This document shows, piece after piece, positions 17,601 through 26,237 of a stretch of DNA of 60,514 bases. Source of the DNA: DAOPZC01 sp035353175. GTDB taxonomy: Bacteria; Verrucomicrobiota; Kiritimatiellia; RFP12; UBA1067. How positions within the stretch are numbered: position 1 is the stretch's first letter; the number at the start of each line of letters is the position of its first letter. Position numbers and translations under genes: made by a program. Under the pieces are notes generated by a model. The model had not been told where the DNA came from, did no database searches, and saw only the letters and a list, made by a program, of their open reading frames with translations. The stretch lies in contig DAOPZC010000024.1 of assembly GCA_035353175.1 (NCBI GenBank), positions 1-60,514 on the forward strand. Reading direction: 5' to 3'.

Positions 17601-20585
17601 CTGCGTCGCGCCAGGCCGGGTCCTCGCCCTCAGAAGCACCCGCCCGTTCTGCTCCACAACCAGCAACGCAGTCGCGTTGCCGTAACCGCTGCCCCAAATG
17701 GCGCGGAAGGTTGACCCGGGCTCCACGCGCCACGATTCCGCCTCGAAGTAATCGGGCTCTCTGATGTTGAGACGCTTTGCGTCCGGGTCGACCACACGCA
17801 GCATCAGACGTGCGGTCACCGTCTTCCCCGTCGGATCGAGCGTCACGAAACGTATGCGGTAAAGCCCGGCCTCAAGCGAAACATGGCAAGCCGTCACGCC
17901 GGTCTCGCCGATCCGCACCGGCTCGGACGCGACCTCAAGATCATCGGGCCAGTTCTCGGGATTCGAGGGGTCCGCGTCCCTTTCCTCATGTCCCTTGTCC
18001 CACGGCCTGATCCCGCCGGGATTGATTTTGGGGCGCAACACGTGATCGGGCTGTTTCACCGAGAAGACTTTCAGTTCGCCCGTTGCCCCGACACTCTCGC
18101 CGTTATGCGTCTGCACGCGGACGCGCAACTCCGCCGGCGTCCTTGTCGTCTGCCAAGCATCGCAGGAGAGGGTCGCCTGCCAAGACGTATAGCCAAGCGC
18201 CACACGGCGTTCCCCCGTACGGGTCTCCCCCGTCGTGTCCGTCACATCGGCCGTAACCCTGAACATGAAAACGGGCTCGTCCGCCTGCGGAACCTTCGGA
18301 TCAGGCTTGGCGAAAAATGAGACCGCGAACGCGCCGTCGCCGCCACACGATGTAACGCCCCGCGCGATCTCCTGGTCCGTCCCGCGCCGGTCCCCGCCGA
18401 ACCGCCAGAAAGGGTAACGCACCTCGCGCACCACCCGCCAGGCCACCTTCGCGCCGCCCGCAGGCACGCCGGAATACGCGACCGCGCGGCCATTCAGCGA
18501 AACCAGCGCGCTGAGCCGGGCGTCACCCGAAGGCGGGGCGAGTGTCACATCAAACTTGGGCCGCTTATATTCTTCCACGTCGAACGAACCCTGTCCCATA
18601 CGTTCCACCTCAAGCGACATCCGTCCGGTCCCGCGGTCGTGCGGCACCGTAAAACATCCGGAGAACGACCCGTAGTCGTTGCTTCTCACTTCCTGTTCCG
18701 CGATCAGTTTGCCGTTGCCGTCGCGGAAACGCACCGTCACCGTTTTGCCGTTGACGGTGTGATACAGGCCGTTCTGAGTGTCCGTCAAAAAATATACGCC
18801 TTTGTATTGCACGGTCTGCCCCGGCCGATAGATGGACCGGTCCGTGAAAAATACGATCCGGGTATCTGGGCTTCTGTCACGCTCCCGCTCGTTGCCTTTC
18901 CAGACCGGCGTCCAGGTCTGTGCGGCGTCACCGCCTTTCTCCGCGAGAAGGAGCATCTCGCCCGCCTGATCCCCGAGAACAGAAAACGCTCCGTCCCCGC
19001 CGGTCAGAATAGTCTGCTCGCGCCTGTACCGGCGGCCTCTGCTGTCGAACTGCCACACCTCGACACGTGCGCCTGTCACGGGCTCGCCGCTCCGGGCGTC
19101 CAGCACGAATCCGGTGATCCGGTTCGGGTTCTGTTCGACCACCAGCGCCAGCTTGGAGACGCGGAAAATCCCCCACGCGACCGGTTGTCCCTCCTCTATG
19201 AAAGTGCCGTCGACCGCAGCGAAGACCGCATACAAGCCCGGCTTTAAGTCTCTTGGCACCGGCGTGCGGAATGTGTTTTCCGTGTAGTCCTCCTTGCGCG
19301 GCAAAATGACGCCCCACGTTTTGGCGGGCTTCCGTTTCAGCAGCGCAACGCCGACTTCAAGCCGCTGATCGTCATGCCGTCTGTGGTTCGCAAACATCTC
19401 CTCAAACGTCACGGGCACGGCGCGGAACTGGATTTCGGCCAAATTTTTGTAATTGATCTCCATCTCGGGCCAAGGCGCGCACCACACCCGTTCGGCGCTG
19501 AAAGAGACCGACGGTTGCTCGATCTCGGCGATCAGGTTGCGGCACTGCGCACCGCCGATGCTCTTGGGATAGGCCGCCGCACCGTTCTGAGCCCACATGC
19601 GCGCCACCCCCGGCCGTCCCTGTTCATATGCGAGCCGGGCGCGCATCGCATCGGCCCGCGCCGAGATTTCATGCTTCTTCCACTTGTATGAGAAACGATC
19701 CAAGGCCGCGGAGTAACGTTCGTCCCGGTTCTCGCCCGTCACCTGGTTGCGGCAGAACTTCAGCCGGTTCAGATCCGCATCCGCATACGCCGATGGGTCC
19801 TCATCTTTCAGGTGGAACTTCAGTAGATTCTGAAAAATCCTCAGGGCGCGGAGCACGTGTGACCGTCGCGCCGCCTCATCGGGTATGATGAATGTGAAAC
19901 TGGCCACATCGTCGAGCGCTGGGCCGTCCGCCGACAAGTCGATGTCGTCTTCCCACCTTACCCCCGCCTGCTCACCGAGCGCATAGAAATCGAGCATCTC
20001 GTATGCGATGAAATCGTAGAGCGTGGGACGATAAGCATCCGACACGGTGCCTCTCTCCAACAGCGCGCCGTACGCCTCGACGGGAATCTGTTTCAGCACC
20101 GGCTCATACGCCAGCGCCCGCTGGAATTGGGCCTCGATCGCGCTGAGAATGCGCGGCAGGCTCCACGTGCCGACAGCCCCTCCTTCTTCCGGCTCCTCCG
20201 CAAGTTGCGTGCGCTGGCAGAACCGCCAGCGGTTGTTACAAAAATACCGCCAATAATGGTGCGCCACCAACAGTTCAAGAAAGGGCTTCATCGGATCCGG
20301 CGCGCGGCTGGCGGCCTCGCGTAAAGCGGAGATGATCTCCTCGGACTTGTCGCCCTTCGCCTGCGACTCGAGATTCGCGCGCCGAGCAACAGCCTTTACC
20401 GCCTGATCCCAGGCATGCCGCTCTATCGCCTGCTTCTCGATGACGATAAGCGTCTCGATGGCTTTCTTCGGCAAGCCCTTCTCTACGGCGGCGTCCACGT
20501 CTTTCCACGCCTGTTCCAATCCATCCGTCTGCGCCCACGCCATGCCGACGCTCAAAAGCAAAAAGAGAGACGCTCCGACTTTCAT
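14655..20585 (-). CDS. Alpha-2-macroglobulin family protein
   Basis: A 1976-residue secreted protein. The ATG at 20585 begins a signal peptide (MKVGASLFLLLSVGMAWAQ); six upstream codons were dropped. Macroglobulin-type beta domains are marked by DRSIYRPGQTVQYKGVYFL near 590 and a carboxypeptidase-like module (GFVLDARSGEPVTGARVEVW) near 490. The central A2M block is FFLPHLASDANGVVTLDFTVPE near 1245. The thioester motif is CCEQ within YPYECCEQTF near 1443, keeping the Cys-x-Glu-Gln pattern, and an alpha/alpha-toroid follows. Bacterial A2Ms trap proteases in the periplasm or on the surface. No lipobox is seen, unlike E. coli YfhM, and no pbpC partner lies nearby. A helical N-terminal region of about 400 residues precedes the MG domains. 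Confidence 0.92.
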   Translation of the reverse strand: MKVGASLFLLLSVGMAWAQTDGLEQAWKDVDAAVEKGLPKKAIETLIVIEKQAIERHAWDQAVKAVARRANLESQAKGDKSEEIISALREAASRAPDPMKPFLELLVAHHYWRYFCNNRWRFCQRTQLAEEPEEGGAVGTWSLPRILSAIEAQFQRALAYEPVLKQIPVEAYGALLERGTVSDAYRPTLYDFIAYEMLDFYALGEQAGVRWEDDIDLSADGPALDDVASFTFIIPDEAARRSHVLRALRIFQNLLKFHLKDEDPSAYADADLNRLKFCRNQVTGENRDERYSAALDRFSYKWKKHEISARADAMRARLAYEQGRPGVARMWAQNGAAAYPKSIGGAQCRNLIAEIEQPSVSFSAERVWCAPWPEMEINYKNLAEIQFRAVPVTFEEMFANHRRHDDQRLEVGVALLKRKPAKTWGVILPRKEDYTENTFRTPVPRDLKPGLYAVFAAVDGTFIEEGQPVAWGIFRVSKLALVVEQNPNRITGFVLDARSGEPVTGARVEVWQFDSRGRRYRREQTILTGGDGAFSVLGDQAGEMLLLAEKGGDAAQTWTPVWKGNERERDRSPDTRIVFFTDRSIYRPGQTVQYKGVYFLTDTQNGLYHTVNGKTVTVRFRDGNGKLIAEQEVRSNDYGSFSGCFTVPHDRGTGRMSLEVERMGQGSFDVEEYKRPKFDVTLAPPSGDARLSALVSLNGRAVAYSGVPAGGAKVAWRVVREVRYPFWRFGGDRRGTDQEIARGVTSCGGDGAFAVSFFAKPDPKVPQADEPVFMFRVTADVTDTTGETRTGERRVALGYTSWQATLSCDAWQTTRTPAELRVRVQTHNGESVGATGELKVFSVKQPDHVLRPKINPGGIRPWDKGHEERDADPSNPENWPDDLEVASEPVRIGETGVTACHVSLEAGLYRIRFVTLDPTGKTVTARLMLRVVDPDAKRLNIREPDYFEAESWRVEPGSTFRAIWGSGYGNATALLVVEQNGRVLLRARTRPGATQQMIEVPINEAMRGGIFVRTLFVCENRIYTHSRLVDVPWSNKRLTLKWEHVASRLEPGKNEQWRAVIGDGQSNNAVAEVVAVLYDRSLDAFVRNAWMHSFDAYFNRCDMSRPFVLANGSVVFDHLFGTWRQAAEPDACQYRSWVGGFSRERTLSLDALSSASGGRARRKVALMGPSSSPGSETLAETAAVMDAEEKAETPHEVPEGNAPSAMAVPSRRNLRETAFFLPHLASDANGVVTLDFTVPEALTGWRFMAFAHDRALRGGYLEAEAVTVKDLMVEPNPPRFVREGDEVVFAVKISNRSVTPQRGRARLGFSDAATLQSVDALLGNVKRDQDFELAAGESKVLEWRVRVPDGQGFMTYKAVAVTDGLVDGEEGWLPVLSRRVAVRESLALPLRGRQSKTFKFDSLAASKGAKTIRHQNLTVQMVSQPAWYAVLALPYLMEYPYECCEQTFNRYYAHALAGHIARSDPKIRAVFDRWKDAEALKSPLEKNEDLKAVMLEETPWLCEAESESAARRNVGRLFDASRLQEESARTLRRLAEMRIADGTWPWFPGGNRNDFITLYIVSGFGRLRQLGVPAEMGLAFDALPRLDTWMTETYKEMLHRGDKTSFDLPPTVALALYARSFFLKDRAVGKPDREAYEYFIGQARCHWQKAGRQPQAHLALALKRWGDEVTPAAILKSLSDSATVDEEMGMCWRDTELSWSWSRAPVETQALMIEALLEVSGDTAAAEACKVWLLKQKQMRDWKTTKATADAVYALLLRGQKLLGSDALVEVALAGQPVAPEKTEAGTGLYEKRFGPSLIVPEMGNVTVTKRDEGVAWGAVHWQYLDDLDRVKPQADTPLSLRKRLFVKTYTAQGPVLTPAQGVLSQGAELVTRIELSADRDMEFVHLKDSRASCAEPVNVLARYAWQDGLRYYESTRDTASHFFIDYLPKGAYVFEYACRLQQKGEFRSGLAEIQCLYAPEFNSHSESVKLIVGPQ

Positions 20586-20686
20586 GACACCCTCCAGACA
20601 CATCCAATGATTTTCGTGTCATACTATACTGATAAATCCCTTTAAGATCATGCCGAAAATCGGCCGAATATCATTGCCTAATACGC
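20586..20686. promoter_or_regulatory. Divergent promoter region between A2M and the GH-A-like gene
   Basis: A TATAGT -10-like hexamer on the reverse strand (20623-20628) could serve the A2M gene; no good -35 is visible. A short inverted repeat GCCGA-AAA-TCGGC lies at 20652-20664 nearer the forward gene. Both are weak signals seen directly; function is inferred. Confidence 0.3.
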
Positions 20687-20716
20687 ATGAGACCCGCTAA
20701 CCTGTGTGCACAAACT

Positions 20717-23700
20717 ATGAAATTTATACTCGTTCTTGTCGCCGCCATCGCCGTGTCCTACTCCTCCGTCCGCGCACAGTCCGCCCTGGCCTGGCATCAT
20801 CCGGAAGCCGCGCTCCGCACCGTCTACCTGATCGAAGCCCCCCTCGCGATGCGCGACCCTTCGGTGACGCTCCCGGCACCAGCCCAGAGCGGAAACCTCG
20901 CGCTCGTCAGCGCGGACCTGCCCCACGCGCCGCTTCCGGTCCACCGTGACACCAACGGCCTCAGCTTTGTGTTGCCGGGAACGCTTGCGCCCGGAAAACC
21001 GCGCATCGTGATCGTCTACCAAGGCGGAAAGGCCTGCTCGCCGAAGTTGGAGGAAGCTCCCCGCCTCCTTTGCGATTACGCGGCAAACGAGATCGGCTAC
21101 TCTTGGGATTTCGAAAACGGCACCCAGTGCGGCATCGCGACGTGGGGCGACAGGCCCCACCACTTCGGCGCCATCACCGTCAACAAAGGCTGGCTGCAGA
21201 TCCCCGTCAAAGGCCCTGATCCCTATTTCATTTTCGGCAACATGTTCGGAAACGCTCCGACCCCGCGCGACCTGCACATCAACTCCGGCCTTTACCGCAC
21301 GCTCGAACTGCGCATCCGCCAGTCCTGCCCCGCCGCCCAATGGGCGTTCTTCGTCACCGACAGCGACGGCCGGTGCAAATCCCTGAACTTCGAGGTCCGT
21401 GGCACGGAAGCCCAGACCTTCCGCTTTGACCTCAAAGCCGCCTTCCCCGACTTCTGGGACGGACGCGAGTTCCGTGCCATCCGCATCGACACCACCAACG
21501 ACAAGCGTGACGTGCTCGCCGAAGTCGACTACGTGCGGATTCTGCCGGCCCCGCCCTCCGTGATCGCCGGTCCGTCCTTCACCCGCGAGACCGTCGCCGC
21601 CCGCGATGCCATCGCCAAGATCACGCCCGCGTTCCCGAAGCGCGTGACCGCCGGTGCCCCCTGCCAACTCACCGTCAAGACGTACGGCTCAGACGGCGAC
21701 CGGCTTGACGCAGCCCCCGCCATCTGGGCACTGATCACCGAAGAGTTCGGCACCACGTTCATTGAAAGCGGGTCCGCAGGGAAAACCGCGACGCTCGCGC
21801 TGCCCGTCTTCCGCCAAGCGGGCCGACACACGTGGACTTTGGGCCTCGCAGGCGACTTCGGCCAGCCGCTGCACACCGTCTCAAACCAATTCGACGTTGA
21901 GCCCGCGGCGCTCGCCGCCTACCGTCTGACGCCCGCTCAAACGTTCATCCCCTTACAGGCCCCCCGCGTTCAAGTGAGCGTGCAAGGTCTCGACGCCTTC
22001 GGGAACACCTTGCCCGTCAGCATCAAAAAGCCGCGCTGGACGCTCGCGCCGGGCCTGCAGGTCCCCGATTCGCGTCTCCGGGGCAATCCCGCTTCCGTGG
22101 CAGTCACCTGCCCGAACGGCGCGCCCGCCACACATGCCATAACGCTCGCCGACGATCAGGGACACCGCGGGACGGTCTCCGTCACCACGGTCAACTACCG
22201 CAAAGACACGATCAGGCTCAACGCGAACGGCTATCTCGTCACCCCCGCCGGCACACTCTTCTTCCCCAACGGCGGGCTCTACGCGAACTGGCCGCACAAG
22301 CTCAACGCGGACGGCAACATCACCCGTTCCGTGGACCTCTTCCCCTGCGGCCCCGCTCCCTACAAAGAGGGGTTCCCCTGGAGCGCGGCAACCGAGGCCG
22401 CCCTCGACGCCTATCTCAAGCACTGTTCCGAGCGCGGCGTTAATTGTCTGCGGCTGATGCTGCGGAACATGGACCTCGTAGGCAGGGTCGATCCGGTGCA
22501 GCTGCAGGCCACACTGCACCTCTTCGACCTCGCGCGTCCCTACAACATCCGTTTTCACGTCGCGCTCTTCGAAGATTACGACAAGCCGCCCTATGTCTCA
22601 CCCGCCATCTTGGAGAAAATCGTGCTGCCGCAGTACACGCCTGAGCAGCTCGCGGGTCTTCCGCCGCACCGCGCCCGCTTCCTGATCAGAAAAGCGACGC
22701 TGCCCTCTCCCGCACTGCGCTACAGCGACCCCGACGCCATGGCCTGCCAATGCGACTACCTGCGCGAGCTCATCCCGGTTCTCGCATCCCGCGAAGAAGT
22801 GCTCTGCTACGAGTTCGAAAACGAAATGGTCTTTCCTCCCATGAGCTGGTGCGCCGCCACCGCCGCCTTCATCCGCACCATCGACCCGCACACCCTGATC
22901 GTCGGCAATCCCGGCCCGCACGACTGGCCCGAGCCGCTGCGCTGGCGCGAATCGGGGTGCGACCTCTACAATTACCATCCTTATAACGATGGGCTGGCCC
23001 AAGCCGACCACGGTGCGATCGTCTACCTGCGAAGCAAATGGAGCGCGCAGAGCGGGCTGCCGATGTACACGGGCGAAGGCGGCCTCAACCAGAACCGCTG
23101 GCAGAACGACGTCAAGAAGGTCGGCGCGGAATCCGCCGCGCGCGGGACCCGCGACCAGATCTGGATGTCGGTCTGTTGCGGCGCGAACGGCTGCCTTTAT
23201 TGGACTTTCATGAACGACCTCGAAGCCCAAGAATACGCGAAGGTGCAGCCGGCCTTCGCCGCGCTCGGGATCGACCTTCCCGCCCTACGGCGCCAGCGCC
23301 CGTCGGTCGCGCTCCTGCATCCGCTCAAACAGCGCGACACGCGCGATGCCGCCATGGCCATGCGTCTGCTCGACCTGGGCGTTGATTTTGACACCGTCGC
23401 CACCAACGAGGCCGGGGCCTACGCCGTACGCATCGACATGGCGGCGCAGACGCCCGACGGCGTGACGCTCCCTGCGACCGTAGCCGCGCCCGCAAAGGGC
23501 TGGCAGATCGCGACCCTTCTGGCCGAGAAGAACGACCAAGCGCTGCTCTATCTGCGCAACACGGCCGGCGGCGTCAAGGACGTCGGCGCTCCGCCCCGCC
23601 CCTGCTTCCTGCGCGACGTGCAACCCGCCGAAGCCGCGTTCACGCTGCGCCAGGGCTGGACCAGAATCGTGGCATACGACCTTGACGCACGCCAGGCTCG

Positions 23701-23779
23701 GGCCGTCACCGCCGATGCGGCGGGCCGCGTTTCGCTCGGCACCACGTCCCACGACTTCCTCATCGGCCTGCACAAATAG
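20717..23779 (+). CDS. Secreted multidomain glycoside hydrolase-like protein (TIM barrel, clan GH-A type)
   Basis: About 1020 residues. The ATG at 20717 opens a signal peptide (MKFILVLVAAIAVSYSSVRA); an ATG at 20687 would add ten residues, and neither has a good ribosome site. Residues about 130-290 look like a carbohydrate-binding beta-sandwich (YSWDFENGTQCGI, ALKVP-like strands). Residues about 300-490 are Ig-like. From about 500 a TIM barrel begins (FFPNGGLYANWP, HCSERGVNCLRLML). Probable catalytic pair: Glu near 701 in CYEFENEM (acid/base, NE motif) and Glu near 786 in MYTGEGG (nucleophile). That spacing suits clan GH-A (GH5/GH2-like), but no exact family is recognised. It converges on the GH123-like gene with an 18-base gap. 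Confidence 0.75.
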   Translation: MKFILVLVAAIAVSYSSVRAQSALAWHHPEAALRTVYLIEAPLAMRDPSVTLPAPAQSGNLALVSADLPHAPLPVHRDTNGLSFVLPGTLAPGKPRIVIVYQGGKACSPKLEEAPRLLCDYAANEIGYSWDFENGTQCGIATWGDRPHHFGAITVNKGWLQIPVKGPDPYFIFGNMFGNAPTPRDLHINSGLYRTLELRIRQSCPAAQWAFFVTDSDGRCKSLNFEVRGTEAQTFRFDLKAAFPDFWDGREFRAIRIDTTNDKRDVLAEVDYVRILPAPPSVIAGPSFTRETVAARDAIAKITPAFPKRVTAGAPCQLTVKTYGSDGDRLDAAPAIWALITEEFGTTFIESGSAGKTATLALPVFRQAGRHTWTLGLAGDFGQPLHTVSNQFDVEPAALAAYRLTPAQTFIPLQAPRVQVSVQGLDAFGNTLPVSIKKPRWTLAPGLQVPDSRLRGNPASVAVTCPNGAPATHAITLADDQGHRGTVSVTTVNYRKDTIRLNANGYLVTPAGTLFFPNGGLYANWPHKLNADGNITRSVDLFPCGPAPYKEGFPWSAATEAALDAYLKHCSERGVNCLRLMLRNMDLVGRVDPVQLQATLHLFDLARPYNIRFHVALFEDYDKPPYVSPAILEKIVLPQYTPEQLAGLPPHRARFLIRKATLPSPALRYSDPDAMACQCDYLRELIPVLASREEVLCYEFENEMVFPPMSWCAATAAFIRTIDPHTLIVGNPGPHDWPEPLRWRESGCDLYNYHPYNDGLAQADHGAIVYLRSKWSAQSGLPMYTGEGGLNQNRWQNDVKKVGAESAARGTRDQIWMSVCCGANGCLYWTFMNDLEAQEYAKVQPAFAALGIDLPALRRQRPSVALLHPLKQRDTRDAAMAMRLLDLGVDFDTVATNEAGAYAVRIDMAAQTPDGVTLPATVAAPAKGWQIATLLAEKNDQALLYLRNTAGGVKDVGAPPRPCFLRDVQPAEAAFTLRQGWTRIVAYDLDARQARAVTADAAGRVSLGTTSHDFLIGLHK

Positions 23780-23797
23780 CGCGAAACGGAAAACGGG

Positions 23798-26209
23798 CTA
23801 CTCCGCTTCCAGCGCGTCCAGCACACGCACACGCACCGCATCCATCGCGGACCTGTTTTTTTCGGTCTTCCAATACATGTTCGTTGCAGTCACAGCGGCG
23901 ACCGCTTCGGACACGCCGTCCGTCAACAGGCTGTCCGCGCGCTTGAGCCACGCCGGATTCCTGCCCGCGGAACGGACCTTCGCCGCCTTATCACGCAACA
24001 TCCGCAAATACTCGTAGTCCTGGACCCCTTCGCGGATTGCCTCGCTGTGCTTGCCTTCCATCACGCTGTCAGGGCCCACAAAGTACGGCGAATACTCACT
24101 GTAGGCCTGAGCATAGGCCCGCCAAGAATCGCCGAGGCCTCCGCCGCAGCCGAACGCCCAGTAGAACGATCCCTCGGCCCCGATCTGGAACGCGAGCCAC
24201 GCCTGCGCCCGGTGGTACGTGACCGGATCCAGCAGCTTGGCCGGACCGCTGCACGAATAGAGCCAGAGCGTCCTGCCCGCCGCTTTTTGGCGCAGGTAGA
24301 AATCGCGGAACGCCTGCCCCTGCGCCACCATCATCGGCGTGTTCGGGCACAACACGTCGCTCAGCGCAAACATCGCGGGGTCGCCTTTTGTCGGATCCTC
24401 GTAAGTCGGATCCTCAAACAACACTACGCCCAGGTTCGCCGCGCGCACCGCTTTGGCCCACGCCACGATGACCGCATCCTGACCCCGCTCGTGGGGCTCG
24501 TCGACCAGCAGGATCACGAGTTGCGCCGCTTTCAGGTCCTGCTTCGCCAGATGCGCCACCCACGCGCCCAGCCACGTGCAGACCATCGTGTTGAACCGCG
24601 GCGTCCCCATCTTCTCGCCGTTGAACGAGGCCCCCACGCTGAAGAAGACGCAGTAGTTCCGCGCCCCCTGCCAGCGCGCTACCCAGGCGTCCCACACCCC
24701 GAAATCAAGCGCCTCCCCGTTTTGCAAACGCCCATCCGCATCGAACTTGGCCCCTTGGGGGAAAACTGCCGAGGTGGCCCACGGACTGTCCACATACATC
24801 TCGCGCATCAGCGCCTGGTTCGCCTTGAAATTGCCCGGAGCGCGATGATAGTCAGCCTTGCCCTGCGTGTAATCCCATCCGCCCACATGCAGCGACGGCT
24901 GCTTCGGGAAGTCCAAGTCCCTGATCCTGATGCGCAGCGCGAGATCCTTGCGGAACGCCGCGTCGTCCGACTCGATCCGGATTTTTCCGGCATGCGTCTT
25001 GGCCGCGCCGACCGGACGGTTGCACGACACCCACACCTGCCGCGTGCAGCCCGCAGGCACCGACAGACGGCCACCGACGGGCCCGGCAGAGGAAAGCGGC
25101 CGCAGCGCCGCCGCCACGGGCGTCCGGCTCTGCGTGTCCGTGAATAGCACTTCGCGCAGCGCCACGTTAATCTCGTCAGGAACGCCACTCACCGTCAGCG
25201 CCAGATGCAGTTCACGGTCGTTCGGGTTGGTGATGTTGAACGTCTCGCCCCGCACCTCGCCGCGCATCAGATCGAGCGCGACGCCGTCGGTTCCGGCCCC
25301 TTGGGGCGGGACCACCGTCAGCGCCAGAGGATCCCAGCGATTGTTCTGCCACACCAGCGGTTTCGTCACGCCGGCCGTGCGCAGCACCGGCGCATTGAGC
25401 GCCAGAATGGCCTGGTGCACCCCCTCGTACGGCAACACCGTCTGGAACGTGTCGCAGGCCTTCTCCGCCTCGCCGGCGATTTTCCCCTTCAGCTCGCCGG
25501 CCCGGGCTTTCAGCTCAGCCGACAGGTCACCTCGCCCCAGCGATTCGTCCTGCGCCAAGATCGTTTTCAAGTCCTCGCGGAGACGGGCGGCCACGCCCGA
25601 CCGCACGCAAGACTCCGCAAAAAAGAGGCGAGGATCCGCCGCACGCCGTCCCGGCATCTCGCCGCTAAGCCAGGCATCGGGTCCGCGCCAAACCTCGATC
25701 TCATCGACGAAACAGAAGGGCCGCGCTGCCGCGACCACGCAGACATACCGCCCGCGCCCTTTCATACGATCCGACGCGTATCGGAACGTGGCATACCCCT
25801 CGGCGGGCGGCGTTTTAGTTTCTGTTCCCAGTTCGCACAGATCACCCAGATACGTCCATGACTTCTTGTCCTCGCTCGTCAGGACATACAGGCTCTCAGG
25901 CCATGTCACCCCCGCCACGCCGGCCGCGCAACTCCACGACACGCCGCAAACCGGTTCCACCTTGCCCAGATCGATGACGCAGAGTGCCGGCGCGGCGTGC
26001 GTCCAGCCCACGGTTTCCTTCTGCGTCCAGAAATAGCCTTTCGCATAAACCCCGTCCGTCACCTGCACCGCGTCACCGGCATCTGTGCAATAGCTGTAAC
26101 CCGGCGTCGGCGACAGCGTATAAGGTTTCTTGAGCGCGATGTTTTGGGGTGCCCCTTGGCAAACCGCGGCGATCCCCAACAGCCACAGACCCGCTTGATA
26201 ACGCTGCAT
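23798..26209 (-). CDS. Secreted GH123/DUF4091-like glycoside hydrolase with N-terminal discoidin-type domain
   Basis: The start at 26209 gives a signal peptide (MQRYQAGLWLLGIAAVCQGAP) after a strong GGGGGA site. Residues about 22-190 resemble an F5/8-type C (discoidin) carbohydrate-binding domain (NIALKKPYTLSPTP, WPESLYVLTSEDKKSWTYLG). The catalytic half, about 290-790, matches the DUF4091/GH123 pattern: a beta-sandwich, then a barrel containing LLVDEPHERG, whose adjacent Asp-Glu near 569-570 corresponds to the GH123 catalytic pair. The C-terminus has the family-typical IREGVQDYEYLRMLRD. GH123 enzymes remove beta-GalNAc from host glycans. It is 28 bases downstream of a sialidase on the same strand. 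Fold confidence is good; exact specificity is inferred. Confidence 0.75.
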   Translation of the reverse strand: MQRYQAGLWLLGIAAVCQGAPQNIALKKPYTLSPTPGYSYCTDAGDAVQVTDGVYAKGYFWTQKETVGWTHAAPALCVIDLGKVEPVCGVSWSCAAGVAGVTWPESLYVLTSEDKKSWTYLGDLCELGTETKTPPAEGYATFRYASDRMKGRGRYVCVVAAARPFCFVDEIEVWRGPDAWLSGEMPGRRAADPRLFFAESCVRSGVAARLREDLKTILAQDESLGRGDLSAELKARAGELKGKIAGEAEKACDTFQTVLPYEGVHQAILALNAPVLRTAGVTKPLVWQNNRWDPLALTVVPPQGAGTDGVALDLMRGEVRGETFNITNPNDRELHLALTVSGVPDEINVALREVLFTDTQSRTPVAAALRPLSSAGPVGGRLSVPAGCTRQVWVSCNRPVGAAKTHAGKIRIESDDAAFRKDLALRIRIRDLDFPKQPSLHVGGWDYTQGKADYHRAPGNFKANQALMREMYVDSPWATSAVFPQGAKFDADGRLQNGEALDFGVWDAWVARWQGARNYCVFFSVGASFNGEKMGTPRFNTMVCTWLGAWVAHLAKQDLKAAQLVILLVDEPHERGQDAVIVAWAKAVRAANLGVVLFEDPTYEDPTKGDPAMFALSDVLCPNTPMMVAQGQAFRDFYLRQKAAGRTLWLYSCSGPAKLLDPVTYHRAQAWLAFQIGAEGSFYWAFGCGGGLGDSWRAYAQAYSEYSPYFVGPDSVMEGKHSEAIREGVQDYEYLRMLRDKAAKVRSAGRNPAWLKRADSLLTDGVSEAVAAVTATNMYWKTEKNRSAMDAVRVRVLDALEAE

Positions 26210-26237
26210 GTCATTCCCCCTTTGACTCAGCACCTGC

